Positions 20,890 through 31,207 of a stretch of DNA of 64,000 bases are shown here, piece after piece; the stretch's first letter is position 1; every line of letters starts with the position of its first letter. Below the pieces are notes generated by a model. That model saw only the letters and a list, made by a program, of their open reading frames with translations, searched no databases and was not told the origin of the DNA. The DNA comes from Marvania coccoides. Its lineage: Eukaryota > Chlorophyta > Trebouxiophyceae > Chlorellales > Chlorellaceae. Where the stretch lies: NCBI GenBank assembly GCA_963854735.1, contig OY978103.1, positions 434,001-498,000 on the forward strand. Reading direction: 5' to 3'. A program made the position numbers and the translations under genes.

Positions 20890-22621
20890 ATGATTCCGAT
20901 CTGCTGCCATCGAACCTCCATGGGACGCCTATCGCTCAGCAGCGCAGACTTCAGCTGTCGTCGCGGGCTTCCCTTTGCCGCTGAAGCTCCCAGGCTGCGC
21001 AGTCGAACGTCTTTGCTGCAGCAACAAAAGCCTACATTTTGGCTTTCATCACGACGCAATAAACTCGCAGTCACAGCAGCAGCAGCAGCAGCAGTAAATG
21101 CAGCAGCAGCCGAGTCTCCCGCTCCCAACGAAGAAAGGTACAGTTTCATCCGCACCGTGGCGCCCACCGCGCTGGCGCTGCTGGTGTGCAACATGGACCG
21201 CATCTGCCTCAGTGTGGCCATGGTGCCGCTCGCCGGAGAGCTCGGATGGGGAGAGACGGTACGTAAAAACTAATTATTTTTTTTGCCATTTTTCCCGTCA
21301 AATCCAGGGGGTTAAGGTGCTGTACTTCGCTTGCAGGTGCAAGGGCTCGTTCAGTCTGCCTTCCTGTGGGGCTACCTGGCCAACCAGCTGCTGGGCGGCA
21401 CTCTGGCCGATAAATTTGGCGGCAAAGCGGTGATGGCTGCGGGGATCACCTTCTTCTCGCTGGCATCCGCGCTGCTGCCCGCCGTCGCCGCCACCCCGTT
21501 CACTGCAGCCATGGGCATTACATTACCCGCGGTATTGGCAGTACGCTTTCTTGTTGGTTTTGGCGAGGGTGTGGCTCTCCCGAGCATGAACAACCTAGTA
21601 GCCACCCGCATTCCTAAAGAAAGGAGGGCCACGGCGCTGGGGTTCGTGTTCATGGGCTTCCAGCTGGGAAACCTGGTGGGCTTGGCGCTGTCGCCGCTCA
21701 TCGTTCAGCATTTTGGGTGGCGGGCGCTGTTCTATTGCTTCGGGCTGCTGGGAGCGCCGCTGCTGCTGCTGTGGAATGCGGTGGTGCCGCCGCCCCCACG
21801 GCAGGTGCCACCCGCCGAAAAAGCCAGCGCAAACCTAGCGACAGAAGCAGCAAAACAGCCGGGGACGGCGGCGGCGACCACTTCGTTTGGGGCGATGCTG
21901 CGCAACAAGGCGGTGTGGGCAATCATTGTGGCCAACTTTGTGAATCACTGGGGGTACTTTATGTACCTCAACTGGATGCCTACTTTCTTTTATAAAGTTT
22001 TCGGCATGAACCTGCGAGCCTCCTCCCTCATGTCCTTTCTTCCGTGGCTGGTCATGGCGCTGGGCAGCAGCGCGTCGGGGCTGCTGTCGGACGCGCTCGT
22101 GCGCTCGGGCGTGGACCCTACAAAGGTCAGGAAAGCAGTACAAACCATTGCTTTCTTGGGGCCGGTTGTACCGCTTTTGGTACTGGCAGGGACCATCGGT
22201 GGAGAGTTGACCCCGACGGTGGCGGTTACGGCAATGACGCTGGCGCTGGGCATCACCTCCTTGGGGCAGTTTGTCACGAATATGAGCGATGTCGCCCCAC
22301 GGCAAGCTGGAAGACTTTTTGGACTGTGCAACACGTTTGGCAGCCTAGCAGGCATTCTGGGAGTCTCAGGTAAGACGAGTATTCAATTTTTGATACAATG
22401 GATGCGTCTCATATGCGTTTCAGCGCAAACACTGCTGTTCATGACATTTGAAGAAACTAACGGTTCACGTTATTTTGAACTCTTTGAATTTTCCAGTGGC
22501 TGGCTTCCTGGTGGAGACCACTGGATCCTTCGGCCTGGTGTTCCAGATCACTGCGGCAATGAACATTGTAGGCACGATCGTGTGGAACGTCTTCTGCAGC
22601 GCTGAGAAACAATTTGAGTGA
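20890..22621 (+). CDS. Plastid-type anion/phosphate transporter (ANTR, SLC17-like MFS)
   Basis: Exons 20890-21258, 21337-22369 and 22497-22621 give about 508 residues. A leader of about 85 residues, rich in Ser, Arg and Ala with an alanine run, looks like a transit peptide. The MFS core starts at ALALLVCNMDRICLSVAMVP. The CNMDR motif and QSAFLWGYLANQLLGGTLAD are typical of the plant ANTR/PHT4 subfamily of SLC17, which carries inorganic phosphate or ascorbate across plastid membranes. The loop GVALPSMNNLVATRIPKERR and the FVTNMSDVAPRQAG helix also fit. Twelve membrane segments are expected. The end (VAGFLVETTGSFGLVFQITA) is complete. Substrate choice between phosphate, ascorbate and other anions cannot be read from sequence. 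Confidence 0.9.
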
Positions 22622-22795
22622 CATTTTTTCCCTAAACAAGCGACGCCCCGATTCAATTTTTTGTGATATTGACTTTATTCTTTTTACATGTACTTGAAAT
22701 GTACCCATTTATTCAATTAAAGCTCTGCAAAGTCGGCAATATACGGTGCAAAAACCTTTCGTAATTTGTTTTCAAAGAGGGAGACAAACATATGT

Positions 22796-23706
22796 TCAGC
22801 CTCCTCGCTCCCTCATTGATCTCGATCTGTCCCTCTCGCCGCTCTCCTCCCTACCTCGCCGCCTCTCGCTAGAGTCGCGCTTCCACCGGCTCCCTTCTGG
22901 GCTCTCCCCCCTGCGCTGCCGCCCTGCAGATGGCCCTCCTCCTCCTTGCCCAGGCGGGGCTGGCTTTGCCGCCGCCGCCGCTTTTCCTCGCAGCTCCTTA
23001 ATTTCATCGTCTTTCCTCTGAATCTCCATCTTTGCGGTGTTGAACAGGCTGGAGATGTTGCGCGTGAGGTTGTCCCGGTCGTGCTGCAGCTGGTCTCGCT
23101 GTGTGATGAACAAAGAAACGAAAATTATAGAACAAACCGTAAATAATAATTCAACGTAAAACGTGAAATAACAAAAACGCACTTCGCTGGTCAATGACCC
23201 CACGCGCGCTTGCAGCTCCTCTACGAGTTTCTGCTGGGAGCTGGTCTGGTCGCGCAGCTGCATTGACCGAATAAGAAACGGGTAGGAGCGGTGAGAAAAC
23301 AATTCCAACCGAACGGTTCTTATTAAATATTTACCATAACCATTCTCTGCTGTACCTGAGCTAGCTGCGTCTGCAGCAGCGCTTTCCCCTCGCCATCGTC
23401 TCCGTATAGGTCTCCGTACAAGTCCAGCTGGCCAGGCGCAGTGTCCATTGCCTGAGGCTGAGCGGCGGCGGAGGCCGGAGGCCGGGCATAAAATTGCAGC
23501 GCCCTGCCCTGCTGGCATTGCGCAAAAACAAAACAACCTGTGAGGAGACTGAGTTATCGTATTGTATTTAATGTAGGCGCTCTGCTCCATGAAATTCCTC
23601 TCACCAGTGCTCTTAGCGGGGCGGCGGCGGCGGCGGCAGATTTACCGAGGGGAGACGCCCCGAACTCTGCATCCAAAGCGTCGCCTGATGCCGGAAATGG
23701 ATCCAT
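22796..23706 (-). CDS. FLASH (CASP8AP2)-like N-terminal coiled-coil protein
   Basis: Exons 23706-23605, 23508-23335, 23257-23183 and 23098-22796 give about 217 residues. A short acidic motif (GQLDLYGDLYGDDGE) is followed by a coiled coil of about 75 residues and then by RNISSLFNTAKMEIQRKDDE. In order and wording this resembles the N-terminus of animal FLASH (LDLYEEI, coiled coil, NISALxxTARxEIxRKDxEI), the part that works with Lsm11 in histone pre-mRNA 3'-end cleavage. The protein ends in an Arg/Ser/Glu-rich tail (RDSSERRRGREESGERDRSR) and lacks the long remainder of animal FLASH. The donor of exon 2 is ambiguous: CAG/gtacag at 23356 or ATG/gtaaat at 23335. Both keep the frame; the later one extends the coiled coil. 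The resemblance is from memory of the family and has not been tested. Confidence 0.6.
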
Positions 23707-24176
23707 GTGTGATGTATCAGGTGATGATATCTCCCGGTGCGGAGAAGAAACATAAAATATATATATGTATATATATTTTTTTTTTAAATGCGATCAAAAA
23801 TGCGATCAGAAGGTGAAAATTTGTTCTCCACCGCCCGGGAGCCCACAGCAGCAATGGGCGGTGTTTAGATTACGTGCTTCGCGTTTAGAGTACTTGAGTC
23901 TGAATTTTCTTCTTGCATCGCGATCGCTCCCCCTTGACGACTTCGCCCGAAATCACCCCCCTCGCAACGACTTTGCCCGAAACAGACACCATTTCTGATC
24001 TAATTTAGCTCCAATTCGATTGGAATAAATCGGATAAATAGTGGATATCATCAGAGGAGCGCACTGGCGATTGAGAGCCAGCGACGAGCCTCCCTTTGCA
24101 ACCAAAATTGCAACTGTGAAGACACAAGCCTCGACCACTCCTATTAGATTTAGGACCCGATAGCTAGCCAACTCAA
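23707..24176. promoter_or_regulatory. Upstream region of SAND gene 1, shared with gene 2
   Basis: This region resembles 26870-27266 in several blocks: a gatcaga/aaaaggtga block, cccacagcagcaatgg, an ataaatag element and gcctcgaccactcctattag. So the tandem duplication included the promoter. The ataaatag element lies at 24034-24041, 143 bases before the ATG. The matching element in gene 2 (27123-27130) is 144 bases before its ATG. Confidence 0.5.
24034..24041 (+). promoter_or_regulatory. TATA-like element of SAND gene 1
   Basis: ataaatag, conserved in sequence and in distance to the start codon (143 versus 144 bases) with the paralogous gene at 27267. Conservation within otherwise drifting DNA supports function. 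Confidence 0.45.
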
Positions 24177-25757
24177 ATGATGCAGACAGATCCTTCTTTC
24201 GAGCTCCCCGAGCTCCCGCCATTGCCGGTACGTTGCGGGCCGCACTTGTTTTGAATCGGATCTAAGAACTACTTTTCAACAAATCGCTCTCTCCCCTTTG
24301 CACCCCTCGCAGGAGCTGGCAGCGATAGATAAGAACGCGGCGAAAAACCACGATGACGCAGAGCCCTTCATCTCAGCGGATGGCTCCTCGTGGGTCCCGG
24401 TGACGGTGGGAGACGTGACAGGCCACTATTGCCCGCAGCAGCACACAGTCGCGACAAATTTTGATGTCAGGGTCGATAGCGATGGTGCCAGAACCGTTTT
24501 TGCCACCGGTGTCGTGAGGATCATGACTCCCACCGCGTTTGAATGCTTGGGCGGCAAGGAGAACAACCGCAAGTGGCGCCTCAGCATTCGGTAAGGTTTC
24601 CCCCACATTTTAGGGTATTTTTTTCCTTCTTCAAAATATTTTCTTTTGCGTTTTTATTTATTTATAGAGTTTTGCTACAAGATGGCAAACGCGGCACCAC
24701 GCTGGGGAATTGGCTCACTATCCACCAGCTGGACGGCGTGGGGCCTGCCCCGCCCCCACCGTCCTCTAAAAAGCAACGCAAGAAGCGCAGCGTGGACAGC
24801 ACCTCAGAGGACCCCGACTACAGCTCCTCTCAAGACACCGGCAGCGGGCCGTCCTCCCCCGGCAAGCGCCCCTTGAAGCACGCCAGCGGCCCCCAAGGCG
24901 GCCGCCTCTCCAAGATACACCGTCCCACCGTCTACGAGCCGCAGCTTCAGGACGAGTTCAACGAATTCGACCCTGCCGACCTCATCGGCAACTTCATGTC
25001 GGACCACCTTATGTCCGAGTTCTGCGGCGCGCCGCCGGCGCCCTCCATACCTCCAGCTACCGCGCAGCTCAACAGTTCCTTGCTCGCAGACGCGGCGCAG
25101 TACTCCCTCCCGTCTGTCTTTCTTTCTGCGCAGCAGCAGCAGACCCCGCCGCTGACCATGATGGCGGCAGGGCACGGTTTAGTCCCCGCTCCTGGCCATC
25201 TCGTGGCCTTAAAAGATGAAGCCAACGCCAACGCCAACTCAGAGCCCGACATCGAGCGTGATCAGACCCTTATCTATGCCGCCCTGCTCCACGACCGGCT
25301 GGTGGACAACCCCGAACTCGCCGCCAAAATGGGCCTATCTGCAGCGCTACTGCCCAACATCGATCACATGTCCACCCTCTCCATGCCCCGCGCAGCCCAG
25401 CAGCTGGAAGCGGCTCCCTTCCCCACGCCTCCCCAGCAGCTGCAGCCAGAAGTACGCCCGGCAGGCATTACACCTGTCAAGCAGCTCCAGGGAATGAGCC
25501 CTGGCTTGCAGATCGCCATGGATCGCGGTCATTCCGACCCTGGGAAGTATACCCCCCCGTTGAAGACCCCACCGCCGGGTTGCGGCGCTTCTTTTGTGCC
25601 ACCAGAGACGGTTTACCACGTGCAGGTACAGACCAGCACTGGGAGCGAGGGGGGCAGTGACGGCGCTGCCTGCGTGGATATGGAAGAGCCCCCCCGGACT
25701 GCTGCTCCTGCTGAGGCGCAGGCGTGGTCTATGCGGGAGATGACCGCACGCACGTGA
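24177..25757 (+). CDS. SAND-domain transcription regulator (tandem copy 1)
   Basis: Exons 24177-24227, 24313-24590 and 24668-25757 give about 472 residues. Residues 35-140 form a SAND-like domain: WVPVTVGDVTGHYCPQQH at its start, then TPTAFECLGGKENNRKWRLS and VLLQDGKRGTTLGNWLTIHQ. The TPxxFExLxGxxxxxxWKxSIR pattern is the DNA-contacting core of SAND/VARL domains; green algal RegA-type VARL proteins are related. An insert of about 17 residues (VDSDGARTVFATGVVRI) sits before the TPTAFE motif and is absent from copy 2. A basic cluster (SKKQRKKRS) after the domain may be a nuclear signal. The rest is Pro/Ser/Gln-rich and disordered, with PQQL and KQLQGMSPGLQIAMD motifs shared with copy 2. Likely a nuclear DNA-binding regulator; the targets are unknown. 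Confidence 0.8.
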
Positions 25758-25925
25758 GGTGAGGGTTTTAGTACCATTTATGAGACATAATAAAAATCAG
25801 TTACTATAATGTTTTATGGAGCAGAAATATCGGCGAGGTGTTGTTTGATTAGTAGTTTGGTATATTCGTTTGACGAATGCGACGGCGAGAACGTGATAAT
25901 TTATTTTTGGTGGCCTGTGCCGCCC

Positions 25926-26155
25926 ATTACATACATACATACATACATTACAGGTTTAAAGTCCGCACAAAGAAGCAGCTAAGGCAACATAGCAGACTGG
26001 CACCGAAGTGCAAGCAGAAATAATAATAATAAATTGATGAATGAAAATGAGAATAAAGAAAGACCAAAGAAAAACCAACCGCTAAAAGAAAAAGAGAAAA
26101 GAATAACAAAGGAAAAAAAAAGAAAAGCTTATATCCAACCACGCAGCTTCTCGTA
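25926..26155 (-). mobile_element. 5'-truncated family-2 LINE copy, 230 bp
   Basis: In reverse orientation this is nearly identical to 52246-52475, the last 230 bases of the LINE fragment downstream of the large LINE. It starts with the (CATA)n tail, then ggtttaaagtccgcacaaag, an (ATA)n stretch and a purine-rich tract, and ends at the codons for YEKLRGW. High identity between two unlinked copies implies recent retrotransposition. Confidence 0.85.
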
Positions 26156-27122
26156 CTATTACCTTTATAGTTTGATTTTGAAATTGGTATTCATGCTGGA
26201 TGGAATTTTCACAGGTCAAAATTGGACTTGACTTTAGCCCATACTTGAAATTGGAAAAATTACCCACTCACAGTGAGAATTGATCCCTCACACCTAACAC
26301 TACCCACTCACACGTTCAATACACCATTCTCACCGCACCCACCCACCCATCCATCATCCACATTAATCTTGAAACACTTTCTTTTATTCCCCTCCATCAG
26401 TACTTAATTTTTTTCCCGTAGCGAAGCATGATTTTGGTTTTTTACGCAGCGGCGGCGGCAAATTTTATTCTTTTTTCCAAAGGAGTTTAGATTATCGCCC
26501 CCAAGTCTAGAGCTCAGCACTACCCCCCTTCCCCTCCCTAAAAATATTTCAAATTAAGCCATCGCAATGACGCTCATCATTATCGATGATATTTTTGTAA
26601 AAAACTAATTTTCCGCAGCGCTGCTCGGAAAAACTTTTGTAACCCATTGCCAAAATACCTAGATATTATATTTCATTCTATCTTCCCAGCCCACGCAAGA
26701 CAGTTTACTCAACTGATTAATGCATGCCAAAAGCAGCGCTCTTGGCAGCACGGCAGAGCGGCGGTGCAGAATTGCTGTTGAAAGGAGAAGCTCGGAATTC
26801 TGCTCCTTAGCTTCCAAAACGCGCAATGCATGCTTAATCAAATGAAGATTCCTCCAAGAGCGTTCGTTCAAGAAATAGAAGAAAACATTATGAGATCAAA
26901 AGGTGATGGAAACCGTTTGCTGCCCCACGCCACGCAGTGCCCACAGCAGCAATGGACTTTTTCAACCAGTTTCAATTTTAAATTTCCGATACTAGCACTC
27001 ACCTCGTCTTGGGAGCTCGACAAACTTTTCCTACCGTAGTACGTTTGTTTTGACTTTTGAGCGAAAAGCAGCCAACGTTTATCCGGGCGCTTCAAGCTCA
27101 AATTAAAATTCCAATAAATCAT

Positions 27123-27130
27123 ATAAATAG
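27123..27130 (+). promoter_or_regulatory. TATA-like element of SAND gene 2
   Basis: ataaatag, 144 bases before the ATG at 27267. It is the counterpart of the element at 24034-24041. Confidence 0.45.
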
Positions 27131-27266
27131 TAAAAAACCGTCAAAGAGCTGCGGAGTGCCTGAAAGACAGAGAAGAGTTCCATTCCCTTCATAACCAAAG
27201 ATGCGAAAGTAAAGCCTCGACCAATCGCCTCAGAGTTAGGGCCCGGCAGCTGCCCACATTGATCCA

Positions 27267-28958
27267 ATGTCGTCAGAATCCTCTTTAGAGATCCCCTTGC
27301 TGCCGCGTTTGCCGGTAGGTGACCCAACATGTTTTGAACGAATCCCTTTTTATAACCGAGCTAAACGAAACGTAAATATTCATCTTTTACAACGTTCAGA
27401 AGGTGGCAGCTATCGCTGCGGCTCCCTCAACCGAGGATGTAGAGCCCTTCATCTCAGCGGATGGCTTCTCGTGGGTGCCGGTGACGGTGGGAGACATGAC
27501 GGGCCACTTCTGTCCGCAGCGGCACAAAATCGTGACGAGCGATGGCCGTGTCATGACCCCCACCGCGTTTGAGTGCGCTGGCGGCAAGGAGAACAACCGC
27601 AAGTGGCGCCTCAGCATTCGGTGAGCTTTGCCTCGGCATTTGTTTTTTTGAGAATTCCCACACCAAAATTAAACTTTCTGCTTTAAAATGCGCAGCATTT
27701 TGCTGCCAGATGGCCACCGCGGTCGCACGCTGGCCATGTGGCTGGTCAAACACAATCTGGCCGGGGTGGGCCCCGCCCCGCTTGCTGCATCGGTAGCCAG
27801 AAGGCAGCGCAAAAAGCGCAACGACGAGATTTCAGAGGACGTGAGCATCTCTTCGGAAGACGCAGCGCACGTGAGGCGCATCACCAGCGCGCGCACGTCC
27901 CCTGACAAACGTCCTCTCATGCATGCCGACGCCAAGGCCTCCCCCGGAGAGGGCAGCCCCTCCAAGCTGCGCCGCCGCACCGTCTCAGCGCCGCAGATCC
28001 AGGCAGAAGCGATCCTGGGCGTGCCCCTGCCCGAGCCTGGCAGCCCCAACCCTACTGACATGATAAGTAGCTTCATGAAGCACAGCCTCATGCTGCACTC
28101 TCCCGTAAAACGGGACGCCGTCCAGCCTTTACACATTAGGCCTCCGACTTCGGCGCAGCTCAACGCGCCCCTTCTTTCAGAGAAGATCCAGCGCCTTACG
28201 TACAGTTCCTGCGTTGCTGGGGCCTCTGGAGCAAGAATCCTCCCCAGCAGGGTCGTGGGGGAGGTGCCGCCTAGGCCTGCGGCGCCATCTGTGGCATTTT
28301 CGGGCATGCCGACGCCACCGCGCCCCTCCGGGGGGAATGGGACGCCGCTCGCTGCGGCGCTGGCTGACGGAGATGTGGGCGAACAGCCGGTCTCGGTGCA
28401 CCCCTTTGCCGCGCTGCTGTTTCATGCCGGCGAACTGGCGCTGGCCGGCGCTTTCCCGGAGTTCTCCATGCCGCCGCCGCCGCCGCCGCCGGGGTCCACG
28501 CTGGTCCCCATTCCGCGCACCTTTGAGGCGATATACTACGATGATGACGACGCGGGGTCCAAATTGGGGTCTGACATCGAGTTTGAAAACATCTTCGCTT
28601 ACGGCGACCTGCCTGAAGGCTGGTTGGCGGCCAACCGCAAACTCGCCGCCAAAATGGGCCTCTCGGTGGAAAGGATCCCCAGCGACGAGCCCGCCTCCAC
28701 CCTTTCCATGCCCCGCCCCACCCAACTGCTGGACACAGCACTCCCTCATGCTGTCCCGTCACAGCTGCATCCACGGCAGTTCCCAAAGGTGCGGCCGGGC
28801 TTCCCGGTCTACCAGCCGCCCGTCAAGCAGCTCGAGGGGCTGAGCCCTGGCCTGCAGATCTCCATGGACCAGGGCTATATTAACCCACTGTATTCATGTA
28901 CTCCTATCCCGCAGCAGGAGCCTCAGCAGGACCCTCCCTTCCAGCTGCTGGGACAACA

Positions 28959-29021
<63 letters not shown>

Positions 29022-29688
29022 GCCGCAGCAGCAGCAGCAGCAGCCGCAGCGGCAGCGCGTACAGGGCTTCACTCAGTACCCCCAACAAGAACCCCCCCCT
29101 CTTTCGTTTTCCCAGCAGCTGGAAATGCAGGGTTTCCGGCGCATGTTTGGGGGGTTTAGCCCCCCTCTGCAGTCTCCACGCCGGGGCGACTTCAGCCCGC
29201 TGCAGACCTCCCCCCGGCAGCAGCAGGGCACGCCGTCCGGGGAGCCGGAGTGGCATGAGCTGGCGATGCTTCACCATGGCCTGTCGAGCTTTCTGCAGGT
29301 CTCGATGGAGCACCAACACTCGGCTGAATTCGGATATTTTGGCGGCGACCGCCCCAGCCCTCGCTCCCCTTCCTCCCTCTTGCACGACCTCCCACTCAGC
29401 CCCGCGGCAATGCTGGCGGCCGAAGACGCGGCGCAAGTCCGCCGGGAGGGGGCGCTGCCTTCGCTGTCCCCTCGGCAGCAACAGCTGCGCCAGCAGGAGA
29501 GCGACGATACCATGCCGTTTGATTCCTCAGAGAGGCACGAGGGGCGCACGACAGAGAGCGTGAGCATGAGCGAGGGCCAATCCGGGGGCGCTGAGAGTGT
29601 GCGCACCGAGCCACCGCAGCGCCGGGATGCTGCTGCGCCTGCTGTGAAGGTGGGCGAAGAAGACGACGACGATGTCGGAGGGGATTAG
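27267..29688 (+). CDS. SAND-domain transcription regulator with polyglutamine tract (tandem copy 2)
   Basis: Exons 27267-27314, 27400-27620 and 27696-29688 give about 753 residues. Intron positions and phases match copy 1. The SAND core (WVPVTVGDMTGHFCPQRH, TPTAFECAGGKENNRKWRLS, LLPDGHRGRTLAMWLVKHNL) is followed by a basic RRQRKKRN cluster. The protein is about 280 residues longer than copy 1, mainly in the disordered C-terminal part. That part includes a polyglutamine run encoded by 28956-29045, an acidic DDDDVGGD end and Pro-rich blocks. Shared motifs outside SAND include NRKLAAKMGLS, TLSMPRPTQLL and KQLEGLSPGLQISMDQG, so both genes derive from one ancestor. Likely nuclear. Confidence 0.8.
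28956..29045 (+). repeat. CAG-type trinucleotide repeat (polyglutamine)
   Basis: About 24 uninterrupted or nearly uninterrupted CAG/CAA codons, then CCGCCG and a further six or so CAG codons, in frame in the second SAND gene. The tract is absent from copy 1, so it expanded after duplication. Its length probably varies between individuals. Confidence 0.9.
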
Positions 29689-30069
29689 ATAGTAGTGGGG
29701 TGTATTAGAAAATTGAGAACTACCCCAACTTTAGGTTAGTTCGCTATAATATCTCGAAGTAGTGAAAAGATGATGGCGTGGTACGCACAAGCGATACCCA
29801 TTTTTTAGATTGCAGCTGAACAGCATTGTTTTCTGTCGGTCGGCGCAGCAAATAATTTGATTTTATGAAGAGATTCTTTTTCAAATGATTATTTTCCCCT
29901 TCTAATTTGTTTTGTGTTCCCCCTAACTGACTGTTTTTTTCACAGAGATTCTTTGCGTTCAAATTATTTAAAAAGCGATAATAGAATGCAACAAAGAAAA
30001 GAGCAATAAAAAAAAATGGCATTGGCGGCAACAAAACTATCTCTATCTGTATATTTCATTAAATTTCTC
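29689..30069. other. Convergent intergenic region
   Basis: 380 AT-rich bases between the SAND gene 2 stop and the HACD gene stop. No feature seen. Confidence 0.5.
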
Positions 30070-30968
30070 TCACTGCGGCTTGGCCTTTTCGACTGGCCGC
30101 CTGCGTCTCCCCAGCACCTTTCTCCTCTGCGTCAGCATGTAGCCGTAAAGCTGCGGAAAGCCAGGCAGGTAGGCCGCAACTGCCACCCAACAACCGATCC
30201 AGTAAGAAAACCCGAAATTCCAGGGGTTGGGCAGCGCAATGCCCCACTTATCCGCAGCACGCAATGCAGGCAGGGCCAGCCACACCATGGACAGCTCAGA
30301 GCCCACTCCCAAGGGGTACAAAATTAAGAAAGCGGTGTATCGCAGCCACAGCATGAAGAAAGGCTGCAGGCCCGCCTCCTTGAAGGCGAAGAAGCCGTAC
30401 CGGATGATCTCGCTGCAGCACCAGGCGGTGAGGAGGGTGGCCAGGCTGAGACTGAGGCTGGGGAGGGGGCTGGGGAGGGGGAGGAGGGTGATGCGGCGGA
30501 CGGTGGTGGCGGAGGGGGCGGCATCGACGATTCCCCACAGAATCCAGATGCGGGAGGCCACCTGAGTGGCGGTGACCATCACAGGGGAGCGTACGACCCC
30601 CAGCGCTGCGTGCACGACCTCCAGAATGGCTGCAGTTTGAGCCATCTTCAGCGGGATATCAACAGCCTGCGTTTTCAGGGGGCGCGAAGAGGGGAGGGGC
30701 GTGAGATGGGGGTTGCGAATGTTGGATGGGGCACTGAAAGGGGGAAAGGCGGGAACTTGCCTGCCAGACGTCCGGGAGAGAGCCACCAGCGAGCAGAACT
30801 TTAAATGTCAAATACAAAACATAGGCCCTGCAAGAAGGTGAAAAGGCGATGTGATGAGCAATATGTTAGGCTGATCACTTGAATTGGATTGGAGACGAGG
30901 CTATCCACGCACCATCCTGAGCACAAGAGCGCATTATAGGTAAATAAATACGCTTGTTTTGGCGTCAT
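30070..30968 (-). CDS. 3-hydroxyacyl-CoA dehydratase (PHS1/PAS2/HACD)
   Basis: Exons 30968-30913, 30827-30761 and 30666-30070 give about 239 residues, close to the usual 220-ish of plant PAS2. The start MTPKQAYLFTYNALLCSGWA, the middle LKMAQTAAILEVVHAALGVV with RSPVMVTATQVASRIWILWG, and LRYTAFLILYPLGVGSELSM follow the family order. Tyr158 and Glu165 in YPLGVGSE are the catalytic pair. The enzyme removes water from 3-hydroxyacyl-CoA in very-long-chain fatty acid elongation at the ER membrane, with six predicted spans. The C-terminal GRRRRPVEKAKPQ is basic, with a lysine near the end like an ER-retention tail. Intron 2 has a GC donor (CAG/gcaagt). Confidence 0.93.
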
Positions 30969-31207
30969 GGCTGCTCCGGTGCAGCCTGGTGGTGCAATCT
31001 GATGCGAACTAGTATTGAATAAATTTAAAATGAAGTGATCGTTGTCAATTTTCAAACCTAAGAAACTGCAAGTGCTTTCGGAAAGGAGAAATGGTGCCCA
31101 TTCTTCGCAATTTGGATTGATCTTTATTTTTAAAATATCGTCAAGAAGTCATATCTACAATCAAAAGAGTCTCCCATCACCCCCTGCTTTGGATGTGAAA
31201 ATTAAAC

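Larger units (their letters stand above)
25758..27266. other. Spacer between tandem SAND genes
   Basis: About 1.5 kb. It holds a family-2 LINE fragment (25926-26155), AT-rich filler, and at the right end the duplicated promoter region of the second SAND gene (26870-27266). Short open frames here have no support. Confidence 0.5.

Noticed and set aside
25926..26142. A Lys-rich or Phe-rich protein from the AT-rich tract downstream of SAND gene 1
   Set aside because: The tract is the 3' UTR of a LINE copy, seen again at 52246-52475.
30070..30786. HACD gene read as a single exon starting at about 30786
   Set aside because: The first 40 residues of that reading come from intron sequence. The upstream exons supply the conserved YNALLCSGW start of the family.
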